Of a stretch of DNA of 7,323 nt, positions 1 to 5,058 are shown piece after piece. This DNA is from Opitutaceae bacterium (GTDB lineage Bacteria > Verrucomicrobiota > Verrucomicrobiae > Opitutales > Opitutaceae): the NCBI GenBank assembly GCA_031266495.1, contig JAISAX010000948.1, positions 1 to 7,323 on the forward strand, written 5' to 3'. How positions within the stretch are numbered: position 1 is the stretch's first letter; every line of letters begins with the position of its first letter. The position numbers were made by a program, and so were the translations under genes. Under the pieces are notes generated by a model that did not search any database, was not told the origin of the DNA, and saw nothing but the letters and a program-made list of their open reading frames with translations.

Positions 1-2
1 TG

Positions 3-941
3 ATCGGCGCCAACGGCGCGGGCAAGACGACCACCATGCGCATCCTCGCCTCGCTGGACTTGCCCGACCACGGCAGCGTGCGCATCGCCGGCATCGATGC
101 CATCAACCAGCCCGCCCGCGTGCGCTCGCGCATCGGCTGGATGCCGGACCATTTTACTCCGTATGCGGATACGACCGTCCGGGGCTATCTCGACTTTTTC
201 GCGCGCGCCCAGGGCCTGCGCGGACCTGATCGCGTGACGCGGGTCGCGGAGGTCATGGAGTTCACGGACCTCGTGCCGCTCGCCGACCGCCTCTCGGCCA
301 AACTCTCCAAGGGCCAGATGCAGCGCCTCTGCCTCGGGCGCACCCTCTTGAGTGACCCCGGGTTGCTCATCCTCGACGAACCGGCGGCCGGGCTCGATCC
401 GAAGGCGCGGCTGGAGTTCAAGAACCTCGTGCGCATCCTGCGCGACCGCGGCAAGACGCTGCTCATCAGTTCGCACATCCTCTCCGAACTGGGCGAGATG
501 TGCGACACGCTGATCTTCATGGACGGTGGCCGCGTGGTGCATCACGGCGACAAGGACAGCCTGCTCAACCGCGCCGCGCCGCCGCCGCCCCCGCCCCCGC
601 TTCCCGGCGGCGCCAATGCCGCCGGCGGCGGTGCTGCCGCCGCCGCCGCCGCCCCGGTGCGCACGGTCTGGGACATCTCCGTGCATGGCGGCGCGGATAC
701 AGTGGAGGCGCTGGCGCAATGGTTGCAGGTGCGTCCCGGCTGGCGGCTCGCCGAAACGCGGCGCGACGGGGTGCGCGCGGAGTTTGCCGCGCCGGTGGCC
801 GAAAACGGCACGACCGGCGGCGCCATCGCGGCGGAGTTGCGGCAACTGTGTGCCGACCTGCCGGTGGTGGAGTTTCGCCGGCACGAGCGGCGGCTGGAGG
901 AAGCGTTCGTGGACATGTTGCGGGAAGGAGGCGGGCGGTGA
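3..941 (+). CDS. ABC transporter ATP-binding protein, 5'-truncated
   Basis: This is the ATP-hydrolysing subunit of an ABC transporter, expected on the cytoplasmic face and paired with the permease downstream. The reading frame is open from base 3, and the first visible residues, IGANGAGKTTTM, are Walker A, so the true start lies before the window; the ATG at 36 is internal. Numbering from base 3, the signature LSKGQ is at 101-105, Walker B LLILDEP at 121-127, the D-loop GLD follows, and the switch His in SSH is residue 158. At the Q-loop the sequence reads GWMPD, with Asp (about 49) where Gln is usual; I recall this variant in a CcmA/NatA-like exporter subgroup. Residues 193-217 are a Pro7 then Gly/Ala-rich linker. 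A C-terminal domain follows, ending RRLEEAFVDML, like the sLEdvF end of many drug- or Na-export ATPases. The substrate cannot be told. Family call is firm. Confidence 0.95.
   Translation: MGANGAGKTTTMRILASLDLPDHGSVRIAGIDAINQPARVRSRIGWMPDHFTPYADTTVRGYLDFFARAQGLRGPDRVTRVAEVMEFTDLVPLADRLSAKLSKGQMQRLCLGRTLLSDPGLLILDEPAAGLDPKARLEFKNLVRILRDRGKTLLISSHILSELGEMCDTLIFMDGGRVVHHGDKDSLLNRAAPPPPPPPLPGGANAAGGGAAAAAAAPVRTVWDISVHGGADTVEALAQWLQVRPGWRLAETRRDGVRAEFAAPVAENGTTGGAIAAELRQLCADLPVVEFRRHERRLEEAFVDMLREGGGR
579..656 (+). repeat. GC-triplet low-complexity tract encoding Pro/Ala linker
   Basis: This stretch inside the ATPase gene is almost only CCG, CCC, GCC and GGC triplets. It encodes seven prolines, then a Gly/Ala-rich run ending in seven alanines. 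It separates the nucleotide-binding domain from the C-terminal domain, so it reads as a flexible interdomain linker that has grown by triplet slippage. The composition is seen directly; the slippage origin is inference. Confidence 0.7.
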
Positions 942-1104
942 TGGATTTTCGATTCCCGATTCCCGATTTTCGATTCCCGATCGGGCGCTGCCGCGCCATC
1001 CCTCTCCCGGAGCGGCAGGAATGCCGCCGCTCCCCCCGCCGCTCCGGCTTCGCGTAACATCAGCTCCATAATCGAGAATCGAGAATCGAGAATCGAAAAT
1101 CCAT
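941..1104. repeat. Inverted heptamer (GATTYYC) arrays framing an intergenic element
   Basis: The left arm, 941-981, is a run of imperfect heptamers GATTTTC, GATTCCC, GATTCCC, GATTTTC, GATTCCC. The right arm, 1071-1104, is the same kind of array in reverse orientation, with units reading GATTCTC and GATTTTC on the minus strand. The outer 14 bases (941-954 ATGGATTTTCGATT and 1091-1104) are perfect reverse complements. Further in, the arms pair with about one C/A mismatch per seven bases. The left arm begins on the last base of the ATPase stop codon and the right arm ends inside the permease ATG. The interior holds a GC-rich dyad and one copy of the tag shared with other repeats in this window. 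A transcript crossing it could fold into a long stem, which might set the ratio of ATPase to permease or stabilise one part of the mRNA; that role is inference. Confidence 0.8.
1007..1061 (-). repeat. GC-rich dyad with repeat-family tag (CGCGTAACATC)
   Basis: Bases 1007-1016 (CCGGAGCGGC) are the reverse complement of 1038-1047. An alternative inner fold pairs 1012-1017 with 1022-1027 around a GGAA loop. The plus-strand word CGCGTAACATC at 1051-1061 is the reverse complement of GATGTTACGCG, which occurs exactly at 4060 and 4827. Read on the minus strand the order is tag then dyad, the same order as at the other tagged hairpins. It lies inside the heptamer-framed gap. Confidence 0.6.
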
Positions 1105-2647
1105 GAATGCCTCTCCCGCCCCCCTCGCCGCACCGCCACGGCCCGCCATGCCACTGCCCGCACCGCCACTGCCCGCCATGCCCGGCGGGGCGTCCGGGCC
1201 GGACGATTTCCCCGGCTGGCTGCCGCCGATGCTCGTCAAGGAGCTGCGGCAGGGGCTGCGCACGCGCGGATTTGTCATCACGCTGGTGGTGTTCCAGGTC
1301 GCGCTGGTGTTGCTCTTCATCTGGGCGCTCAACGCCGGGGCGGCGGGCGACCGGTTCGCGATGCGCGGCGGCAGCGGGATTTTCTGGACGGTGTTGTGTT
1401 GCCTGCTTCTCGGCATCATGCCGCCGCGCGGCATGGCGAGCCTGCGCGAGGAACTGGAGGCGCGCACCATCGACCTGCTGCTCCTCACTCGGCTGACGCC
1501 GTGGCGCATCGTCGCCGGCAAATGGGTGTCGCTGATGGCGCAGGCGGCGTTGCTCACGGTGTCGATGTTGCCGTATGCGGTGGTGCGATACTTTTTCGGC
1601 GCGGTCGATATCGTCTCCGATCTCGTGCTGATCGCGGTTCTCTACGGATGCTGCGGTGTGCTGACGGCGGCGGGCCTGTGCCTGGCGGGGTTGCCAAAAC
1701 TGCTGCGCGGTCTGGTGGTCCCGGGCGCGTTTATTCTCGTGATCACGCTCATGAACGCGCTGGCGTTCGCCGGAAGATCGTTCCTGTCGTCGGAGTCGGC
1801 CTGGTGGACGACGGCGCAGGTGGTGTTCGACGGCGGTCTGCTCGTGTGGCTGCTGCTGGTGCTGGCGATGCGCTGGTTCGCCCCGCCCTCGCTGGGCTCT
1901 TCGGGGCGCGTGCGCCTGGTGAGCGTCCTGATTCTTGCGGGCACGTTTGTCTTTGCGTTGGCGAACGGGGAGCAAGCCGCGTTGCAAGTGGTCATCGGCA
2001 TCTGCGCATTTGCCGTCGTGTGCCTGGTCGAACTGTGCGAGATGCGCCTGCCGATGCCGGCGCATGTGCGGCCGTGGTGGCGGCGGGGGGGGTTCGGCAA
2101 GGCGGTCGGCGTGTTCACGTTGCCGGGCTGGCCGAGCGGCGTGTGGTTCGCCGGGGCCGGACTGGCCCTGGTGGCGGGGTCGTTGCTTGTCGTGGATGCG
2201 GTCACCAAAGGCGTCAGCGCGTTTGACCGGTTTTATCCGTTCCGGCTGGCGGCGCTCGCATGGTGCGGCCTGGTGTTCCCGGTGCTGCTGATGTCGTTCG
2301 TGCCGCTGCCGCGCGCGGCGGCCATGGTGAGTTATCTGCTGGTGCAGGTCGTCGCCGGAGTCTTTGCCGCGATCTCCGGCGCGCGCTGGATATTTCAGGG
2401 CAACCGTTCGCTGGAGGCGGTGCTGGAATCGGTGGCGCGGGTGCTGCCGGGTTCGGGTTTCTGGCTGGCTCTGGCCGGCGACAAATCCTGGAGCGGGTGG
2501 GATGGCACCCATGTTTCCCGGGCGGTTGTGCTCTGCCTGCTGGTCGCGGCGGTGGCGTGGCGTTCGCGCCGCTACTGGCGCACGGTGCGCATCGCCGGTG
2601 CCGACGCCGACGCCGGCACCGGCGCCGCGGAGACGGACGAAACATGA
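1103..2647 (+). CDS. ABC-2 type transporter permease subunit
   Basis: The 514-residue product is a polytopic membrane protein and the likely channel subunit for the ATPase encoded upstream. The N-terminal ~40 residues are Pro/Ala-rich. A cytoplasmic stretch LPPMLVKELRQGLRTRGF (40-57) follows, typical of ABC-2 permeases just before helix 1. I see about ten to twelve hydrophobic segments, for example near 56-76, 92-106, 142-165, 171-197, 203-222, 237-260, 270-289, 293-314, 346-366, 381-403 and 406-430. The motif SLREELEARTIDLLLLTRLTPWRIVAGKW after the second segment resembles the coupling region of this family. The start is uncertain: no Shine-Dalgarno precedes 1103 because a repeat array abuts it, and in-frame ATGs at 1148 and 1178 would remove the Pro/Ala leader. 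The gene overlaps the DUF58 gene by ATGA. Transport substrate unknown. Confidence 0.88.
   Translation: MNASPAPLAAPPRPAMPLPAPPLPAMPGGASGPDDFPGWLPPMLVKELRQGLRTRGFVITLVVFQVALVLLFIWALNAGAAGDRFAMRGGSGIFWTVLCCLLLGIMPPRGMASLREELEARTIDLLLLTRLTPWRIVAGKWVSLMAQAALLTVSMLPYAVVRYFFGAVDIVSDLVLIAVLYGCCGVLTAAGLCLAGLPKLLRGLVVPGAFILVITLMNALAFAGRSFLSSESAWWTTAQVVFDGGLLVWLLLVLAMRWFAPPSLGSSGRVRLVSVLILAGTFVFALANGEQAALQVVIGICAFAVVCLVELCEMRLPMPAHVRPWWRRGGFGKAVGVFTLPGWPSGVWFAGAGLALVAGSLLVVDAVTKGVSAFDRFYPFRLAALAWCGLVFPVLLMSFVPLPRAAAMVSYLLVQVVAGVFAAISGARWIFQGNRSLEAVLESVARVLPGSGFWLALAGDKSWSGWDGTHVSRAVVLCLLVAAVAWRSRRYWRTVRIAGADADAGTGAAETDET
1130..1182 (+). repeat. 30-bp tandem repeat in permease N-terminus
   Basis: The 23-base segment at 1130-1152 recurs at 1160-1182 with one difference (G or T at the eleventh base). 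The 30-base spacing gives a ten-residue protein repeat of the form APPxPAMPxx. It lies ahead of the conserved part of the permease and probably forms an unstructured cytoplasmic tail, if translation starts at 1103. Confidence 0.75.
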
Positions 2648-3633
2648 GCGCCGCGGCCCGCACTCTTCCCGGCGATGCCGGACGCGGACGCGAAGGCGAC
2701 GGGCACCGCGACGGACATCGCGAAGGCTTGCAGGCGGCGCGACGCTACCGGTTGCCGTTCGGGCGGCGGGCCTGGCGCGGGTTGCAGGGCAACTGGCCCG
2801 GCGCGGGGGCGGGCAGCTCGATCGACTTCCAGGACCACCGCGCGTATCAGCCGGGGGACGACCCGCGCTACATCCACTGGGCGGCGTATGCGCGCACGGG
2901 GCAGCTTTCAACAAAACTCTATCGAGCCGAGATGTCGCCGCTGGTGGATCTGGTGGTGGACGAGTCGGAATCGATGCGCCTGACGCCGGCCAAGGCCGCA
3001 CGGGTGGATGCGCTGGTGGCGTTTTGTGTGGAGAGCGCGGCGCTGGCCGGAGTGGCGGGAGGGGCGGGAGCGTCGTTGCGGTTGCACGCGGTGAACGGCC
3101 ACGCCGCCGTCGTGCGCGCCGTGCCGGTGGAGCTGGCCCGCGCCGGCCGCTGGCGCGAGGGCGGGGGGCCTCCGGTTCGCCGTTCCGGCTCCGGTTCCGG
3201 TTCTCCGGAAGTCCGGCCCTCCGGTGGACCCGGCGCGCTGCCGTGGCGTCCGTCGGCGATGAAGGTGCTGGTTTCGGATTTGCTGTATCCGTGCGACCCC
3301 TTGCCGCTGGTCTCGGCGATGGCGGCGGGCGGCGGGGTGCCGGTGATCCTCGCGCCGGCGCTGGCGGAGGAGGCGGAGCCGCCGGGCGGACGGGGCAACA
3401 TGGAACTGGTCGATTGCGAGACCGGCGAGCGTCGCCGCCAGCGAATCGACGACGCGCTGGCGACCCGTTATTGCGCGGCCTATGAGCGGCATTTCGCGTT
3501 ATGGGAGGAAGCCTGCCGGCGTCGGGGCGTGGCGTTTGCCCGGGTGGGAGGTTCCGATGCGACGCCTCTCGCCGAGGCGCTGGCCGGAGCGCCTCTCGCA
3601 CAGGGCTGCGTGGAATTGATGCCGGCGGCGTAG
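2644..3633 (+). CDS. DUF58 domain-containing protein (short, VWA-like)
   Basis: The 329-residue product carries the DUF58 hallmark SSIDFQDHRAYQPGDDPRYIHW (58-79), followed by AYARTGQLSTKLY. A VWA-type metal-site motif DESES is at 106-110, and a second acidic strand VLVSDLLYP at 208-216 fits the same fold. Many DUF58 proteins have two N-terminal membrane helices; none is seen here, so this is the short, probably cytoplasmic or peripheral form. Residues 172-199 are a Gly/Ser/Pro-rich insert with an SGSGSGS run. The start at 2644 overlaps the permease stop as ATGA, with GGAG about 11 bases upstream; the frame is open farther upstream, but that would lie entirely over the permease. DUF58 genes often sit with MoxR-type ATPases or ABC exporters; here the partner is the exporter and no MoxR gene is seen. 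Precise role unknown. Confidence 0.9.
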   Translation: MSAAARTLPGDAGRGREGDGHRDGHREGLQAARRYRLPFGRRAWRGLQGNWPGAGAGSSIDFQDHRAYQPGDDPRYIHWAAYARTGQLSTKLYRAEMSPLVDLVVDESESMRLTPAKAARVDALVAFCVESAALAGVAGGAGASLRLHAVNGHAAVVRAVPVELARAGRWREGGGPPVRRSGSGSGSPEVRPSGGPGALPWRPSAMKVLVSDLLYPCDPLPLVSAMAAGGGVPVILAPALAEEAEPPGGRGNMELVDCETGERRRQRIDDALATRYCAAYERHFALWEEACRRRGVAFARVGGSDATPLAEALAGAPLAQGCVELMPAA

Positions 3634-3671
3634 GCGAAACAGCATGACAACAACCGGAACGACCATCACTA

Positions 3672-4061
3672 GTGCCCACGCCGCTGATCATCGGGATTGC
3701 GGCGTTATTCTTTTCGGTGGGAGGGATGACCGGGATTGACAAGGTCAGCGACTGGATGTGGGTGATCTTGGCTTGTGTGGACGGCGCGGTGGCAGCCCTG
3801 TTTTTTTTGCGCCTGGTCATGTTGCGGGTTGGCAGGCAGGCGCCGTGCCGTCACCCGGTTGTCATGGCGTGCCTCGGGATGGCGTTTGTAATGGTTTTTG
3901 TGATCGGGGTGCCGGGCGCATACGGGGTGGCAGGGTTTCAGTTGGTGGTGTTCCTGAATGTCATCACGGCGCTGGGCGAGTTCGCGTTCGGGAAGCGGCG
4001 TCCGCCCGTGAGGCGACCGCGCGCGAATTCCACTGTCATCGTGCTGCCGAGGCGGCGGTGA
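3672..4061 (+). CDS. Small integral membrane protein, four predicted helices, function unknown
   Basis: I do not recognise a family. The 129-residue product has four hydrophobic segments, at about 4-18, 28-50, 62-81 and 87-106. A strongly basic tail follows (KRRPPVRRPR and a terminal RRR), suggesting a cytoplasmic C-terminus. The start is GTG at 3672; an in-frame stop at 3645-3647 limits the gene upstream, and only a weak GGAA about 12 bases before serves as a ribosome site. An ATG at 3644 in another frame gives a 31-codon peptide only, so a start lost by a one-base change is possible. The gene lies 38 bases after the DUF58 gene in the same direction, so it is probably the last cistron of that operon. 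Its stop codon overlaps a copy of the repeat tag GATGTTACGCG. Confidence 0.65.
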   Translation: MPTPLIIGIAALFFSVGGMTGIDKVSDWMWVILACVDGAVAALFFLRLVMLRVGRQAPCRHPVVMACLGMAFVMVFVIGVPGAYGVAGFQLVVFLNVITALGEFAFGKRRPPVRRPRANSTVIVLPRRR

Positions 4062-4095
4062 TGTTACGCGGATGTCGTTTTTGTAGGGGTGCACG
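4060..4095 (+). repeat. Tagged repeat copy at convergent gene ends (half hairpin)
   Basis: GATGTTACGCG starts on the second base of the stop codon of the small membrane protein gene. The shared extension GTTACGCGGATGTCG (4063-4077), a T run and TGTA continue as in the copy at 4985. It then reads GGGGTGCAC, matching GGGGCGCAC, the left hairpin arm of the 4985 copy; no right arm follows, because the pseudopilin stop codon begins at 4103. It occupies nearly all of the 39-base gap between two convergent genes. Confidence 0.65.
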
Positions 4096-4100
4096 TTCGG

Positions 4101-4808
4101 TCACTCGGGAACGGCGGCCGGGTTGATCCCCGAATCGACGACCGCCTTGAAATCGGTGGCCTTGATGTTTTTCACATGACCATCGACATACAGGTAGTTG
4201 GAGGTGCCGGCGAGTTTGTCGGGAGAACGGGCGCCGAAACGATGGCGGTCGGGATCAATGTCGTCTTTGACCGCGTTCCAGGTGCTCCAGCCGCCTCCGT
4301 GAATGTGATCCTGCGTGGTCGCCGGGTTTTTCGCTTCGGACAAAATACAGGCCAGCAGCGTGCGCGACGGGTTGGGGATCCCGGTGATCCGCCGGTATGC
4401 CCTCTTCTCCACAACCTGGTCGTTCAACACATAGCTTGTCCCGTGGTTGTCGATGATCCGCTTTTTCCGCGCCGCCGGCTCGGCCGGACAAACACGGATC
4501 TCGTCCACGTTGCCCACGTACGGTTTTAGCTGATAAATCCAGGTTTCGGTGTCGTCGTAGGTATTGTGTGTCGTCACCGGCAGGTTGTCCTTGTGGTCGT
4601 TGGCGTATAACAACAACCCGGTGCCGATCTGGCGCAGGTTGGAAATGCAGGCGGCTCTCTTCGCGACCATGCGCGCCGCCGCCACCGCCGGAATAATAAT
4701 CCCCGCAAGCACGCCGATGATGACTATAACGACAAGCAGTTCGACGAGCGTGAACGCCCCGTGTCTGGTAGTGGTATTGGATTTGGTATTGGAATTGGTG
4801 TGACGCAT
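4101..4808 (-). CDS. Prepilin-type N-terminal cleavage/methylation protein (pseudopilin-like)
   Basis: The 235-residue product is a type II secretion/type IV pilin-like protein, inserted in the inner membrane and expected to be trimmed by a prepilin peptidase. After a 16-residue Asn/Thr-rich basic leader comes [10 protein letters not shown] (16-25) and a single hydrophobic helix to about 46. The class usually reads GFTLVE; here an Ala follows the Gly, a variant I recall as common in Verrucomicrobia. The body has [19 protein letters not shown] (54-72), a CPAEP segment near 107-111 and [10 protein letters not shown] (203-212), all typical of the large planctomycete/verrucomicrobial pseudopilin family. 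The usual H-x9-DG spacing is not kept. The start at 4808 has AGGA seven bases upstream; a longer frame to 4931 would run through a repeat element and was rejected. No other pilus or secretion gene is in the window, so its partner machinery is unknown. Confidence 0.9.
   Translation of the reverse strand: MRHTNSNTKSNTTTRHGAFTLVELLVVIVIIGVLAGIIIPAVAAARMVAKRAACISNLRQIGTGLLLYANDHKDNLPVTTHNTYDDTETWIYQLKPYVGNVDEIRVCPAEPAARKKRIIDNHGTSYVLNDQVVEKRAYRRITGIPNPSRTLLACILSEAKNPATTQDHIHGGGWSTWNAVKDDIDPDRHRFGARSPDKLAGTSNYLYVDGHVKNIKATDFKAVVDSGINPAAVPE
4766..4800 (-). repeat. 12-bp simple repeat in pseudopilin leader
   Basis: TGGTATTGGATT at 4772-4783 is followed by TGGTATTGGAAT at 4784-4795 and a partial third unit. 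On the coding (minus) strand the repeat gives the Asn/Ser/Thr-rich leader ([10 protein letters not shown]) just ahead of the prepilin cleavage region. It probably arose by slippage and tunes only leader length. Confidence 0.6.
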
Positions 4809-4815
4809 TGGTTTG

Positions 4816-4819
4816 TCCT
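4816..4819 (-). promoter_or_regulatory. Ribosome binding site of pseudopilin gene
   Basis: AGGA on the minus strand lies seven bases before the ATG at 4808. It is the only clear Shine-Dalgarno-like site near either possible start, and it decides the start at 4808 over the upstream in-frame ATG at 4931. Confidence 0.6.
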
Positions 4820-4826
4820 GATTGTT

Positions 4827-4977
4827 GATGTTACGCGGTGCCCTTCGTAGGGGCTTCGCTTGCGAAGCCCGCGAGCGACCTGGCTCAACGGGAGATTCGC
4901 CAATTCTCTCCGCCTGGCACGGGCGTCGCAAGCGACGCCCCTACGGTCGTTCCGTGCAACGTCAGGTGCGTAACATC
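4827..4977. repeat. REPIN-like pair of tagged palindromes in inverted orientation
   Basis: GATGTTACGCG (4827-4837) opens the element and its reverse complement GCGTAACATC closes it (4968-4977). Inside are two perfect nine-pair hairpins: GGGCTTCGC / GCGAAGCCC at 4851-4870 and GGGCGTCGC / GCGACGCCC at 4921-4940. Each is preceded by GTAGG or followed by its complement CCTAC, so the two units point at each other across 50 bases. This is the layout of REP doublets (REPIN/BIME) known from other bacteria. It lies upstream of the pseudopilin gene and downstream of the PEP-CTERM gene, both read leftward. Confidence 0.8.
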
Positions 4978-4984
4978 ACTGGAA

Positions 4985-5038
4985 GTTACGCGGATGTCGT
5001 TTTGTAACAAGGGGCGCACTTTACGTGCGCCCCTTGTT
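4985..5038. repeat. Tagged repeat copy with perfect hairpin
   Basis: GTTACGCGGATGTCG at 4985-4999, then T residues and GTA, repeats the sequence found at 4063. It is joined directly to a hairpin whose 14-base arms (5006-5019 AACAAGGGGCGCAC and 5025-5038) are perfect complements around a five-base loop. With its partner at 4060-4095 it forms direct repeats on either side of the pseudopilin gene. Confidence 0.75.
5006..5038 (-). terminator. Candidate terminator or mRNA-stabilising hairpin after PEP-CTERM gene
   Basis: The stem lies 21 bases beyond the stop codon of the PEP-CTERM gene on the minus strand. Its 14 pairs and five-base loop make it very stable, with an A/U-rich foot. On the minus strand the bases after the stem are ACAAAACG, not a U run, so it is not a canonical intrinsic terminator. 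It could end transcription, or protect the 3' end of the message. The fold is seen; the role is inference. Confidence 0.45.
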
Positions 5039-5058
5039 GCTGCGTGCGCCAGGCGCGC

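Noticed and set aside
36..38. ATG at 36 as start of the ATPase gene
   Set aside because: Walker A lies upstream in the same frame, so the gene begins before the window.
500..1071. Two plus-strand frames overlapping the ATPase 3' end
   Set aside because: Both are Arg/Ala-rich frame shadows of the ATPase that run into the heptamer repeats; no motif or ribosome site.
941..1104. CRISPR array or transposon with terminal inverted repeats
   Set aside because: The units are seven bases with no spacers, and no transposase or target duplication is visible; it is kept only as an inverted repeat element.
2260..2643. Upstream extension of the DUF58 frame over the permease
   Set aside because: It would overlap almost 400 bases of permease coding sequence; the ATGA overlap at 2644 is the natural start.
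542..3820. Very long minus-strand open frame (1092 codons) opposite the ABC/DUF58 operon
   Set aside because: Its product is mostly Arg, Pro, His, Ala and Gln without domains, and it runs antisense to three genes with clear family motifs. GC-rich DNA makes such stop-free antisense frames.
4827..4835. TAACAT on the minus strand as a -10 box for the pseudopilin gene
   Set aside because: It is part of the repeat tag and no -35-like sequence is at the right distance, so no promoter is called.
4809..4931. Upstream extension of the pseudopilin to an ATG at 4931
   Set aside because: It translates the REPIN-like palindromes, whereas 4808 has a ribosome site and gives a normal short prepilin leader.
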